A stretch of DNA of 64,000 bases from Deefgea tanakiae (lineage in GTDB: Bacteria > Pseudomonadota > Gammaproteobacteria > Burkholderiales > Chitinibacteraceae): contig NZ_CP081150.1 in the NCBI RefSeq assembly GCF_019665765.1, forward strand, positions 806,001 to 870,000. Reading direction: 5' to 3'. The first letter of the stretch is position 1. Each line of letters starts with the position of its first letter. The notes beneath the pieces are model-generated. The model was not told the origin of the DNA. It did not search any database and was given only the letters and a program-made list of their open reading frames with translations. This document shows positions 42,288 through 51,146 of the stretch, piece after piece. The position numbers and the translations under genes were made by a program.

Positions 42288-43445
42288 TTAAAGTGAGTTT
42301 TCTAAAATTTGGCGGCTCATTGCCAATGTCACATCTTGGCGTTCGCCCAGTGCGGTCATGCCGTGCGCTTCGAGTTTTGCAATAACGGTATCAATCACAG
42401 CAGCGCCCAAATCGTAATCAGCTAGGCGAGTTTTAATTCCCATCGCTTCAAAGAATTCACGCGTTTTGTTAATCGCAGCGGCAATGCGTTCTTCTTCTGT
42501 ACCTGCGGTGATGTGCCAAACACGGTCGGCGTATTGCAGCAATTTTTCGCGCTTGCTCTCTGAACGTAATACCAAGTTGGCCGGTAACACAATCGCCAAC
42601 GTGCGAGCATGGTCGATATCAAATAGTGCGGTGAGTTCATGACCGATCATATGTGTTGACCAATCTTGCGGTACGCCAGCGCCGATCAAACCATTGAGTG
42701 CTTGCGTCGCTGCCCACATCAAATTAGCGCGTAGATCGTAATCTTGCGGATTGGCCAGCACTTTTGGGCCGATCTCAATCAAGATATTGAGCAGACCTTC
42801 GGCGTAGCGATCTTGCACCATGCCGTTTACTGGGTAAGTGAGGTATTGCTCAACGGTGTGAACAAAGGCATCGACCACGCCATTGGCGATTTGCCGCGTT
42901 GGCAAGGTGAAGGTTTTGCTCGGGTCTAGAATCGAAAATTGCGGGAATACCAGCGGATTCATAAATGGTAATTTGGTATGCGTGGCTTTTTGCGTAATCA
43001 CCGCGCCGTGATTCATTTCTGAGCCGGTCGCTGGCAACGTCAGTACCGTACCAAATGGCAATGCACTCGTGATGGTTTGGCCAAAAGTAGTCAAGATATC
43101 CCACGGTTCGCCAGCAAAAGGCACCGCGGCAGCGATAAATTTAGTGCCGTCAATCACTGAACCACCACCGACTGCAAGTAAGAAATCAAGCTTTTCTGCA
43201 CGGATGATTTCGACCGCTTGCATCAAAGTTTCGTATGTTGGATTCGGTTCAATACCGTTAAATTCATGCACTTCACGTGAACCTAGCGCAGCGCGAACTT
43301 CGGCGACTGTGCCGTTTTTACGTGCGCTTTCGCCGCCGAGTAAAATCATCACACGAGCGTTGGCAGGTACTAATTGATCGAGCTTGGCGATGGTTTCCGT
43401 ACCGAAAACGATTTTAGTTGGGTTAAAAAATTCAAAGTTAGTCAT
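42288..43445 (-). CDS. yqhD: NADPH-dependent aldehyde reductase YqhD (Fe-ADH family)
   Basis: 385 residues. NFEFFNPTKIVFGTETIAKL, HEFNGIEPNPTYETLMQAVEIIRAEKLDFLLAVGGGSVIDGTKFIAAA and PFGTVLTLPATGSEMNHGAVIT follow E. coli YqhD closely. The metal ligands sit in DAFVHTVEQYL and MIGHELTALFDIDHARTLAIV. It reduces toxic aldehydes such as those from lipid peroxidation. A NemR-type operator lies 17-31 bp upstream of the start, and a terminator separates it from nemR. Confidence 0.93.
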   Translation of the reverse strand: MTNFEFFNPTKIVFGTETIAKLDQLVPANARVMILLGGESARKNGTVAEVRAALGSREVHEFNGIEPNPTYETLMQAVEIIRAEKLDFLLAVGGGSVIDGTKFIAAAVPFAGEPWDILTTFGQTITSALPFGTVLTLPATGSEMNHGAVITQKATHTKLPFMNPLVFPQFSILDPSKTFTLPTRQIANGVVDAFVHTVEQYLTYPVNGMVQDRYAEGLLNILIEIGPKVLANPQDYDLRANLMWAATQALNGLIGAGVPQDWSTHMIGHELTALFDIDHARTLAIVLPANLVLRSESKREKLLQYADRVWHITAGTEEERIAAAINKTREFFEAMGIKTRLADYDLGAAVIDTVIAKLEAHGMTALGERQDVTLAMSRQILENSL

Positions 43446-43461
43446 TGGGGCAATCCTTTAT

Positions 43462-43476
43462 TAGACCAGTCGTCTA
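43462..43476. promoter_or_regulatory. NemR-type operator at yqhD
   Basis: TAGACCAGTCGTCTA, a palindrome with TAGAC/GTCTA arms. With flanks it is identical over 21 bp to the site at nemR. It lies 17 bp before the yqhD ATG, where a bound repressor would block transcription. Confidence 0.85.
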
Positions 43477-43532
43477 GTTACTAAGTAAAAATAAGATCGC
43501 AAATGCGATCAATCAAAATAAAAAAGTAAAAT

Positions 43533-43576
43533 CAAAAAATCTCACAGCCAACACGGCCTATATCTGAGCCGTGTTG
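43533..43576 (-). terminator. Terminator of nemR
   Basis: Perfect 9-bp stem CAACACGGC (43549-43557)/GCCGTGTTG (43568-43576); the minus-strand transcript continues with ATTTTTTGATTTT. It separates nemR from yqhD. Confidence 0.85.
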
Positions 43577-43598
43577 TGGGTCGAGAAAACGGTATTGT

Positions 43599-44189
43599 TC
43601 AGTTGATTTTTAATATCAACTGCGTACTTTGCATCGCAGCTTCCAGTGCACTGCGGTCACGACGAATTTTGGTCAGTAGCGTTGCACCCAGCCACATTTC
43701 GTACAGCTGTAGTGCCGTTTGTTCGCAGCTTGTGTAGTGGGGTAATGAGCCATCGCGCTCGCCTTCACTTAAGCACAGGGCAATACGTGCTAATAGTTGT
43801 TGCGTGCCGCGCAGTAAACTACCGCGCATACTTTCTGATAAATCCGAAACTTCAGCTGCGAGTTTGACCGTGAGACATTGTCCGTCGCGATCGTCGCAGC
43901 TTTGGGTTTCTAGCCAACTCGCCCAATACGCCAGCATCCGCTCGGCTGCGGTTGCATCTTGGGTATTAAAAATTGAATCGAGTCGTTCGCAGTAATTAGC
44001 GAAGTAGTTTTCTAGTAACGCCTCACCAAATGCTTCTTTGGATTTGAAGTAATGGTAAAACGAGCCTTTGGGTACATCGGCCGCAGTCAAAATTTCATTT
44101 AAACCGACCGCAGAGAAACCTTTGCCCAAAATGATGGGCTTGGCGGTATCTAAAATATGCTGACGTACGTCGATGTGATCTGAGTTCAT
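43599..44189 (-). CDS. nemR: TetR-family repressor NemR, electrophile and HOCl sensing
   Basis: 196 residues. The N-terminal HTH is ILDTAKPIILGKGFSAVGLNEILTAADVPKGSFYHYFKSKEAFGEALLENY. The ligand domain has GQCLTVKLAAEVSDLSESMR and MWLGATLLTKI. Cys105 and Lys174 correspond to E. coli NemR Cys106 and Lys175, whose bond senses HOCl and electrophiles; their 69-residue spacing is the same. A TAGACCAGTCGTCTA site stands 22 bp before its ATG, so it is probably autoregulated and also represses yqhD-curA-ohr. In E. coli the targets are nemA and gloA instead. Confidence 0.93.
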   Translation of the reverse strand: MNSDHIDVRQHILDTAKPIILGKGFSAVGLNEILTAADVPKGSFYHYFKSKEAFGEALLENYFANYCERLDSIFNTQDATAAERMLAYWASWLETQSCDDRDGQCLTVKLAAEVSDLSESMRGSLLRGTQQLLARIALCLSEGERDGSLPHYTSCEQTALQLYEMWLGATLLTKIRRDRSALEAAMQSTQLILKIN

Positions 44190-44210
44190 GGAGTGGATAA
44201 TATATTTAAT

Positions 44211-44225
44211 TAGACCAGTCGTCTA
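44211..44225. promoter_or_regulatory. NemR-type operator at nemR
   Basis: TAGACCAGTCGTCTA, the second copy of the site at 43462-43476, 22 bp before the nemR start codon. Confidence 0.85.
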
Positions 44226-44265
44226 GTTAGGTTGGTGTGCAAAATTACACATAGGATTACAAGCT

Positions 44266-45045
44266 CTATTTGCTTGTTTTTGAAATAGGCAAGTAACCAT
44301 CAAATCGCGTACTTTCGCCATCAAACACAAAATCAGGTCGTGCGCCGGCCATTAGTGGTGCGTGTCGTGGGCGTTTGACGATGATGCGTTTTTTGGCGAT
44401 GAGTCGCGCAGGGGCGAGCAGAGCGTCGGCGTCTTCGTCACCACCAATCAGCGTTTGAAACGCCGCCATGCTTTTCTTTGATTTGGCACGTTTACCGGGT
44501 TCGGGAAACATCGGGTCTAAATATACAACGTCGAATTCTTGTTGCGCCAAAGGCCCGCTGCCAGATGCGCGCTCGGTGAGCCATTCGCGACCATCGCCAA
44601 AATGCAGCGTCATTCTGGCGACAATCTCAGCGGTATGGGTATCAAGTTGCGCGCGTCGTAAACCGTCGCTTAGCAGTAGATACGCCACGGGAGTTCGTTC
44701 AATCAACGTCATTGTGCAGCCCAAGCTCGCCAATACGAAGGCGTCACCGCCTAGACCAGCTGTCGCGTCGAGAACGCGCGGAATATAGTCACCTTTGATA
44801 CCAATCGCTTTGGCGACAGGTTGGCCGCGTCCGCCGCCAAATTGGCGTCGATGCGCTGCAGCTCCGCTGACAAAATCAACATACACGGCTGCTTTTTCGC
44901 CAATCGTGACTAACTCAAGGTGTTCTTCATTCCATTGCAGTATGTGAGTGGCGTCCTCGTCAGGTAATGCCCAGATGGCAATACCCATTTGAGTTGCTTG
45001 GGTGATGAGCGCTGCAGGGGCGTTGTGCTGAATTAAACCGATCAT
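44266..45045 (-). CDS. rsmJ: 16S rRNA (guanine-1516-N2)-methyltransferase
   Basis: 259 residues. RRQFGGGRGQPVAKAIGIKGDYIPRVLDATAGLGGDAFVLASLGCTMTLIERTP is the RsmJ signature with the SAM motif DATAGLGGDA. The catalytic loop follows in VVYLDPMFPEPGKRAKSKKSMAAFQTLIGGDEDADALLAPAR. It methylates G1516 of 16S rRNA (E. coli numbering). It overlaps mtfA by 4 bp. Confidence 0.95.
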   Translation of the reverse strand: MIGLIQHNAPAALITQATQMGIAIWALPDEDATHILQWNEEHLELVTIGEKAAVYVDFVSGAAAHRRQFGGGRGQPVAKAIGIKGDYIPRVLDATAGLGGDAFVLASLGCTMTLIERTPVAYLLLSDGLRRAQLDTHTAEIVARMTLHFGDGREWLTERASGSGPLAQQEFDVVYLDPMFPEPGKRAKSKKSMAAFQTLIGGDEDADALLAPARLIAKKRIIVKRPRHAPLMAGARPDFVFDGESTRFDGYLPISKTSK

Positions 45046-45854
45046 TGTAGGTAGTCGTAGTGGGTTTGAACTTGGCGATAGCGCTGCGGATGCAGCCGTT
45101 CAACGGGGTTTTGTTTATAAAATTGCATCAGTTGCTCGTAGACTGCTGGATAGCTTTCTTGCAACACCAGTGGGCGTTCAAAGAAAACTTCGCTGAGTAC
45201 CGCAAAGCATTCTGCTGGGTTGGTCGCTGCGTAGAGATCGATGGGGCTGTGATCGTTTGAATGGGCAATCGTTTGCAAATGGGCAAAGGCATCACTGAAT
45301 GCACTTTTCCAATCGTCGTGATCCATTCCGGCATTCAACATGGGGTAGCCATTGGCATGACCGCCGTTGCACATGTCCAGTTTATGCGCTAATTCGTGGA
45401 TGACGACATTCCAGCCATCCAGCCATGGGCCTTCCATCACATCGTGCCATGAAAAAAGTACCGGTCCATCGCCACGTGCTTGGCCTGCTAGTGCGTACTC
45501 TCCCTCGTGAACCACTCCGATGTGATCAACATGGCGCGTAGGCGCTAGAAATTGGCTAGGGTAAATGATGATTTCCTGCCAGTCGTCATAGGCCTCAAAA
45601 CCTAAATTCAAAATAGGTAATACCGCTTGGGCCGCTAAAACGACTCGCATCGGGTCAGAAAAAACCAGCTCGCCTTTTGGGCTGATCGCTTTGGTATGTA
45701 AAAACCATGCGGCCAATTCGCGTAAACGCGCTAATTCACTGGCACTAAGGTTTTTCAGTACTGGCATTGTGGTCACGGGCAGCCATAATTCATCAGCAAT
45801 CGGATGCTGCGCTAACCAACGGTCACGACGTTTGCGGCGAAAGTAATTGAACAT
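45042..45854 (-). CDS. mtfA: Zinc peptidase MtfA (Mlc titration factor)
   Basis: 270 residues. The zinc site is VIHELAHKLD (HELAH, 153-157), with the third ligand probably in the downstream AATNPAECFAVLSEVFFE. The flanking WHDVMEGPWLDGWNVV is typical of MtfA. In E. coli MtfA binds the repressor Mlc and affects ptsG; whether that holds here is not known. It is followed by rsmJ in a 4-bp overlap. Confidence 0.92.
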   Translation of the reverse strand: MFNYFRRKRRDRWLAQHPIADELWLPVTTMPVLKNLSASELARLRELAAWFLHTKAISPKGELVFSDPMRVVLAAQAVLPILNLGFEAYDDWQEIIIYPSQFLAPTRHVDHIGVVHEGEYALAGQARGDGPVLFSWHDVMEGPWLDGWNVVIHELAHKLDMCNGGHANGYPMLNAGMDHDDWKSAFSDAFAHLQTIAHSNDHSPIDLYAATNPAECFAVLSEVFFERPLVLQESYPAVYEQLMQFYKQNPVERLHPQRYRQVQTHYDYLQ

Positions 45855-46093
45855 GAGTGTTTCCCGTGTAAGTTCAAATCAGATGGGTCTCACTAGGTGC
45901 AATTCAAGCGAAGCCTGCTGAAGTTAGTACCCTAGGCTTGAAGATGAGATACAACAGTCATCGATTTGTCACATACCGCGTAAGCTGGCTTGATGTATTA
46001 TCAAAAAATCATAATTACATGATTGTCCCTATTGTTTTTTTTATCTTGTGCTGAATTCAATAGTTCTGTTGCTGGTTTTTTTGGAGTAGTCGC
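45855..46093. other. Intergenic region before the chemoreceptor gene
   Basis: 239 bases between divergent mtfA and the chemoreceptor. No ORF and no clear flagellar sigma-28 promoter was found. A GGAG site lies near 46083. Confidence 0.4.
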
Positions 46094-48433
46094 ATGCTGA
46101 GTCGTAATCAAGTCATTGCAATGATAGGGGCGATTTATTCGCTGGTGCTGATCGTATTACTGATCGTGGTGAGTAGTAGCTCGGTGGCAGCCGTCAATGA
46201 TTTATTCATTACGATTTTATTGATTGGTTTTTTGGGCTTGGGCGCACTGTTGGCGGGCTTAATTTTTGGTATCAATCAACTCTTTAAGCCGTTAACGCAA
46301 ATGCGTGATTTGATGCGCTTGCAAGCGACCGATCGTGGCGATTTGATGACTCGCTTGCCCGTCAATGGCCATGGCGATATTGCCGATATTTCTCTGGCTT
46401 ACAATGAGTCTACCGATAAAGTACAAAGGATTTTGCGTGATGTGCAGCGCGAAATGGAAGGGCTTGCCTTGGGTTTATCTGAGCTCACCGCTGTGACAGG
46501 GCAAATGGCGAAAGACACGCATATGCAGTCTGACCATGCCGCTTCATCGGCCGCAACCGTCGAAGAAATTACCGTCAGCATCAATCATATTGCCGATAGT
46601 GCCCGTGATATGGATCATGTAGTTGAAGAAACTCAACGTCTCTCTAGCAATAGCGCCGACTCGGTGCTGCGCGTATCTGAGGAAGTTGGCAAGGTTTCAG
46701 AAGCGGTGGTTGCTTTAACGCAAACGATGGATGGTTTGGGCGCTCGTTCTGAAGAAATTAGCGGGATTATTGGGGTCATTAAAGACATCGCTGGGCAAAC
46801 CAATTTACTTGCACTCAATGCCGCCATTGAAGCTGCCCGTGCCGGTGAAATGGGGCGTGGATTTGCAGTTGTTGCAGATGAAGTTCGAAAACTGGCCGAG
46901 CGCACCAGCAGCGCAACAGTTGAAATTGCGCACAAAATTGAATCGGTTGGCCGTGAAACTCAAAATGCAGTCAGCAATATGTCGACCACCGCTGAGCGCG
47001 TAGCGCACAGTGTGACAATGGCCGAAGATGCGCGCGGCCATATGCTGGGCATTCGTGAGCATATGGGGAGTGTGGTATCGGCAGTGCGCCTTATTGCCGA
47101 ATCAACGCAAGAGCAATCAGCTGCGACACATACCTTGGCAAGTTCAGCTGAGCGTTTAGATGTGATGACACAAGCCACTGACTCAGCTTTACAGCAAGCA
47201 ACCAACACTTTAAAAAACTTGGATGAACGAGCAAAACGTTTACTCAAATCAGTGGGCAACTTCAAACTCGCCGATATTGAAGTAGTGCACGGTTGGGCTG
47301 CTTCAAGCGAGGCGCGTGCGGTTTCTGAAATCAAAGCGCTCCTGAATGCACAAGGTCATCACTGGGCGGATGCACAAGGTGATAATTCAGCACCTGCATT
47401 ACGTGCTCGCGCGCTGGCGGGTAATCCACCTACTGCAGCGGCCATTGGCGGCGTAAAAATTCAAAACTGGGCTAAAGAAGGCGTTTTGGCTGATTTGAAT
47501 GATGTCGCTACGAGCCAAGGATGGAACCGAGTGCTGCCCGCAGTGCTAGATACGATGATGAAAGCCAACGGCCAATATGTTGCAGTGCCGTTAGGAGTGG
47601 CCCGCGTGAATATGTTCTGGATTAATGCCGCGGTACTTCGCCGTGCGGGTGTAAATCCACCTAAATCGTGGGACGATTTCTTTGTAGTGGCTGAAAAGCT
47701 CAAACAAATGGGTACGCCGATGTTGGCTGTCGGTGAGCAATCGTGGCAAATCGCGACGATGTTTGAGGCGATTACGTGCGGCTTGGGTGGGGCGGCATTT
47801 TATAACGCGGCGTTTAGTCAGCTCGATCAATCGGCACTCAATGGCTCTGTGATGATTCGTTGTCTAGAAACCTTGCGACAAATGAAGCAATACTGCACAC
47901 CAGATGCCGCTGGCCGCGAGTGGAATTTAGCTACTGCCGATGTGATTAATGGCCGTGCAGCGATGCAATTGATGGGCGATTGGGCAAAAGGCGAATTTGC
48001 CCAAGCGGGTAAAACGCAAGGAACCGATTATCTGTGCGTGCCATCACCAACGCAAAATGGTGAGTACAGCTTTGCTGCTGATACGCTCACGATGTTTAAA
48101 CAAAGCGATCCACGTTTGCAAACCGCGCAGCGTGATTTTGTGAGTTTGCTAATGAGTACCGAAGGCCAGGAGGTATTCAATTTGTATAAAGGTAATATTC
48201 CAGCCCGTACCGATGTGAATATGACTCGTTATGATGATTACGCCAAACAATCTGCTCGTGATTTTGCCAATGCAGCTAGCAAGCAAGTGTTGGTGCCATC
48301 ATGGGCGCACAATATGGCGGTGCAAGATGAAGTTAAATTGGCTTTCTATGATGCGGTTGATGCATTCTGGAAAAACAGCAATATGAGCGCGCAAGACGCA
48401 GCTCGCCGTTTTGCAGAAGCCGCTCGTCGTTGA
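46094..48433 (+). CDS. Methyl-accepting chemotaxis protein fused to a C-terminal family-1 sugar-binding protein
   Basis: 779 residues. Two membrane helices (about 7-29 and 38-62) are separated by only about eight residues, so there is no periplasmic sensor. A HAMP-like segment follows, then the MCP signalling domain (about 110-385) with its hairpin tip [49 protein letters not shown]. From residue about 395 the protein is a family-1 solute-binding domain like the glucose binder Gts[90 protein letters not shown] and [11 protein letters not shown]. It has no signal peptide; the topology places this domain in the cytoplasm. It likely senses an internal sugar and signals to CheA-CheW. No CheR-type C-terminal pentapeptide is seen. 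Confidence 0.93.
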   Translation: MLSRNQVIAMIGAIYSLVLIVLLIVVSSSSVAAVNDLFITILLIGFLGLGALLAGLIFGINQLFKPLTQMRDLMRLQATDRGDLMTRLPVNGHGDIADISLAYNESTDKVQRILRDVQREMEGLALGLSELTAVTGQMAKDTHMQSDHAASSAATVEEITVSINHIADSARDMDHVVEETQRLSSNSADSVLRVSEEVGKVSEAVVALTQTMDGLGARSEEISGIIGVIKDIAGQTNLLALNAAIEAARAGEMGRGFAVVADEVRKLAERTSSATVEIAHKIESVGRETQNAVSNMSTTAERVAHSVTMAEDARGHMLGIREHMGSVVSAVRLIAESTQEQSAATHTLASSAERLDVMTQATDSALQQATNTLKNLDERAKRLLKSVGNFKLADIEVVHGWAASSEARAVSEIKALLNAQGHHWADAQGDNSAPALRARALAGNPPTAAAIGGVKIQNWAKEGVLADLNDVATSQGWNRVLPAVLDTMMKANGQYVAVPLGVARVNMFWINAAVLRRAGVNPPKSWDDFFVVAEKLKQMGTPMLAVGEQSWQIATMFEAITCGLGGAAFYNAAFSQLDQSALNGSVMIRCLETLRQMKQYCTPDAAGREWNLATADVINGRAAMQLMGDWAKGEFAQAGKTQGTDYLCVPSPTQNGEYSFAADTLTMFKQSDPRLQTAQRDFVSLLMSTEGQEVFNLYKGNIPARTDVNMTRYDDYAKQSARDFANAASKQVLVPSWAHNMAVQDEVKLAFYDAVDAFWKNSNMSAQDAARRFAEAARR

Positions 48434-48452
48434 TACGGGTTGCATTTAATTT

Positions 48453-48480
48453 AAAGCACGCTCAAATGCGTGCTTTTTTT
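48453..48480 (+). terminator. Terminator of the chemoreceptor gene
   Basis: Perfect 9-bp stem AAAGCACGC/GCGTGCTTT with a 6-nt loop and a long T-run, 20 bp after the stop. Confidence 0.92.
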
Positions 48481-48555
48481 ATTGCAACCGTTCCCGTTTT
48501 TTAGTGTTATTTTTTGAACTGTGCTGAACCGCATCGTGGGTGTAAGATCAAAATC

Positions 48556-48915
48556 ATGCTTCATCTTCGCGCGTTTATTTTTTTGCTTTTGTCGTGTTTA
48601 TTGTCACTGAATGTGGCGATGGCCTCTGAGCGCGCGCCATTTTCAGTGCAAGCCCATGCAACTGAGCAGTTGCATGAATCTCATGCTACGCATCACGAAG
48701 ATTCACAGACTGCAGACAGTCTAAATTGCAAAAATCATTGCGCTAGCCAAAGCATGGCCAATAATCATTGTGGTGTCTGCTTGAGTGGCTTGGCAACATC
48801 TATGCCATTGATTTTGGTTTCACAGGCGCCAGCGATATTCGTCTCGGCACCGACTATCGTGCTGCAAAGCATTCATTTCCCGCCGCCTTTACATCCTCCG
48901 TTACAACTTCTTTAA
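48556..48915 (+). CDS. Exported His/Cys-rich small protein (copper module)
   Basis: About 119 residues. The signal peptide MLHLRAFIFLLLSCLLSLNVAMA is followed by a His-rich stretch (QAHATEQLHESHATHHED). A Cys-rich core (LNCKNHCASQSMANNHCGVCLSGLA) and a hydrophobic Pro-rich end follow. The layout resembles small DUF2946-like proteins found next to copper genes, but I cannot name a family with certainty. Metal binding is inferred from His/Cys content and the adjoining multicopper oxidase. The ATG at 48556 has no strong ribosome binding site; a longer TTG frame starts at 48514. Confidence 0.7.
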   Translation: MLHLRAFIFLLLSCLLSLNVAMASERAPFSVQAHATEQLHESHATHHEDSQTADSLNCKNHCASQSMANNHCGVCLSGLATSMPLILVSQAPAIFVSAPTIVLQSIHFPPPLHPPLQLL

Positions 48916-48976
48916 TCAGGCCCCGCAATAAGCGAGTTTGCTATTCGCTCCACATTGCCTTAGACAAAGTGATTGC

Positions 48977-48995
48977 ATCGATCAAATTGATCGAT
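48977..48995. promoter_or_regulatory. Perfect palindrome upstream of multicopper oxidase (site 1)
   Basis: ATCGATCAA-A-TTGATCGAT: 9-bp arms around one base, 131 bp before the oxidase start. Candidate operator. Confidence 0.4.
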
Positions 48996-49062
48996 ATATT
49001 GCTTTGTATTGGCCTGTTTCAATAACTTTACTATTTTAAAATATGAGACGTATTGCTCTAGA

Positions 49063-49080
49063 CGCATTATTAATAATGCG
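49063..49080. promoter_or_regulatory. Perfect palindrome upstream of multicopper oxidase (site 2)
   Basis: CGCATTATTAATAATGCG, an 18-bp perfect palindrome 45 bp before the oxidase start. Candidate operator; regulator unknown. Confidence 0.45.
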
Positions 49081-49125
49081 CTTTGCTTATATACATGGCC
49101 AATCAATTCTCATTTGGAGATTCTG

Positions 49126-50622
49126 ATGAATCGTAGAAATTTTATTTTTAGTGGGATTGGTCTGGGTATCTTGCCGATTCTTAATGTGCCTGCGTGGGCG
49201 GCGATAGATCACAGCGCACATGGCGCACATGGCGCAGACGCAATGCCGCAGAACCTAAAAACGGTTGCGGACATGCCTTTGCTTGCGGTTTCTGCATTGC
49301 CTGCAGGACGGCCCCATCAGCCCTTGTCCATTCTTAAAAATACCAGTGTGCAGCCAAAGCAATTTACCGCCACTCTCACTGCAGCTGCGCATGATGTTGA
49401 GTTAGTCGCCGGCCAGAAAACACCGATGTGGTTATATAACGGCCAAGTACCGGGGCCCTTGATTGAGGCGTTTGAAGGCGATGAAGTAGAAATTCGCTTT
49501 GTGAATCAGTTGGCGCAAGCGTCGACCATTCATTGGCACGGCCTGCCTGTGCCGCCCGAGCAAGATGGGAATCCACACGATGCGGTGCCTGCAGGCGGTG
49601 AGCATGTGTATCGCTTTAAGTTGCCTAAAGACAGCGCTGGCACGTATTGGTATCACCCCCATCCCCATGGCGACACGCCGGAGCAGGTGTATCGGGGCTT
49701 GGCGGGCCTGTTTATTGTTCGTAGTAAAAACGATCCGCTCAAAGCCTTTGCCGAGCAGCATTTAGTCATTTCGGATTTAAAACTCGACGCCAACGCGCAG
49801 ATTCCCGATAACACCGCCAATGACTGGATGAATGGTCGTGAAGGGCAGTTTGTGCTGGTCAATGGCCAGCGCGAACCGGTAATCACCATTGCTGGGCGGC
49901 AACGCTTGCGGATTTGGAATGCCTGTAGCGCAAGGTATTTGCGCTTGAATATGGGCCAGCCCTTTACGCTAGTCGGTACGGATGGCGGTTTGATCGAAAA
50001 GCCGCAAATCATGGATGAATTTTTATTGGTGCCAGGGCAAAGGATCGAGATTCTTGTGGGTAACGGTAAACCCGCATCCATGACCTTGAAAGCCTTGATT
50101 TATAACCGCGAGAAAATGGGCAAGGTTGCGCCCGAAGTTGATCGTACCTTAGCAACTTTGCAATTTACGGCGGGATTGATGCCGGAAATTCCACAAAAAC
50201 TAAGGAAAATCGCCGATTTTGGTCGCGCCACGGCGATGAAAAAGGTTGAGTTTAGCGAAACCATGAGTATGGACAATGGCGTGCATACGATGGCATTTTT
50301 GGTGAACGGCAAGTCGTTTGACATGAATCGCCATGACCTAATCAGCAAGGTCAACGAGGTGGAAGTCTGGGAGATATTCAATAACTCGCACATGGATCAT
50401 CCATTCCATATTCACGGTACGCAATTTATCGTCATTGATAGCACCTTCAACAAACAGCGTACCAATGCGCCGTATCGCGCGCTACACGACACCATCAATC
50501 TACGCCCCTATGAAACCATCCGCATTAAAACCGTGCAGCAGGATATTGGCTTGCGGATGTTCCACTGCCATATTCTGGAGCATGAAGGGCAGGGCATGAT
50601 GGCGCAGTTGCTGGTCAAATAA
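49126..50622 (+). CDS. Multicopper oxidase (CueO/CopA-like)
   Basis: 498 residues. MNRRNFIFSG is a Tat signal (twin Arg) and cleavage is likely after VPAWA; a His-rich stretch DHSAHGAHGAD follows. The four copper motifs are HWHGLPVPPEQDG, WYHPHPHGDTPEQVYRGLAG, HPFHIHGTQF and MFHCHILEHEGQGMM. It probably oxidises Cu(I) or other metals in the periplasm. The start at ATG 49126 has TTGGAGA upstream; codons before it do not look like protein. It stands between two Cys-rich exported proteins, forming a copper module. Confidence 0.95.
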   Translation: MNRRNFIFSGIGLGILPILNVPAWAAIDHSAHGAHGADAMPQNLKTVADMPLLAVSALPAGRPHQPLSILKNTSVQPKQFTATLTAAAHDVELVAGQKTPMWLYNGQVPGPLIEAFEGDEVEIRFVNQLAQASTIHWHGLPVPPEQDGNPHDAVPAGGEHVYRFKLPKDSAGTYWYHPHPHGDTPEQVYRGLAGLFIVRSKNDPLKAFAEQHLVISDLKLDANAQIPDNTANDWMNGREGQFVLVNGQREPVITIAGRQRLRIWNACSARYLRLNMGQPFTLVGTDGGLIEKPQIMDEFLLVPGQRIEILVGNGKPASMTLKALIYNREKMGKVAPEVDRTLATLQFTAGLMPEIPQKLRKIADFGRATAMKKVEFSETMSMDNGVHTMAFLVNGKSFDMNRHDLISKVNEVEVWEIFNNSHMDHPFHIHGTQFIVIDSTFNKQRTNAPYRALHDTINLRPYETIRIKTVQQDIGLRMFHCHILEHEGQGMMAQLLVK

Positions 50623-50659
50623 ACAGATTTTGTAATTTAATAAAATTTAGGAATTCATC

Positions 50660-51085
50660 ATGAAATTCAAACAACTCTTTGCTGTGCTTTTAGTGGCTCC
50701 GACTTTCGCGTTTGCGGCTGCGCCAGCGGGTACGATGTATAAAGACCCCCACTGCGGTTGCTGCGGTGAGCACGCTAAATATCTGCGCGATGCTGGTTTT
50801 CAAATTAAAGAGCAAACCAGCGATAATATGAGCGCCATCAAGCAAAAATACGGCACCGATGCTGCGCCTAGCTGCCACACCATTGTGATTGGTGGCTATG
50901 CGGTGGAAGGACATGTGCCCGCAGCAGCGATAACAAAATTGCTGAAAGACAAACCGAATGCAAAAGGAATCGCAGTGCCGGGCATGCCAGCAAATTCACC
51001 GGGAATGGGTGATTACAAGTTGGGAACGATTGCGGTGGTGTTGATTGGCAAAGACGGCAGTGTGAAGCCGTATGGCAATTTTTAA
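50660..51085 (+). CDS. DUF411 exported metal-binding protein
   Basis: 141 residues with a signal peptide (MKFKQLFAVLLVAPTFAFA). The core MYKDPHCGCCGEHAKYLRDAGF, APSCHTIVIGGYAVEGHVPAAAITKLL and IAVPGMPANSPGMG is the DUF411 signature, often encoded beside copper-resistance genes. CGCC and SCH are likely metal ligands. It starts 37 bp after the oxidase and is followed by a strong terminator, so it ends the copper unit. Confidence 0.93.
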   Translation: MKFKQLFAVLLVAPTFAFAAAPAGTMYKDPHCGCCGEHAKYLRDAGFQIKEQTSDNMSAIKQKYGTDAAPSCHTIVIGGYAVEGHVPAAAITKLLKDKPNAKGIAVPGMPANSPGMGDYKLGTIAVVLIGKDGSVKPYGNF

Positions 51086-51092
51086 GCGATAA

Positions 51093-51124
51093 AAAATGAG
51101 CTTGCCTTGTCGCAAGCTCATTTT
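51093..51124. terminator. Bidirectional terminator (DUF411 / glycosyltransferase)
   Basis: Perfect 13-bp stem AAAATGAGCTTGC/GCAAGCTCATTTT with a 6-nt loop, between convergent genes. Confidence 0.92.
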
Positions 51125-51146
51125 GATTGATAGCATTCAAATCGAT

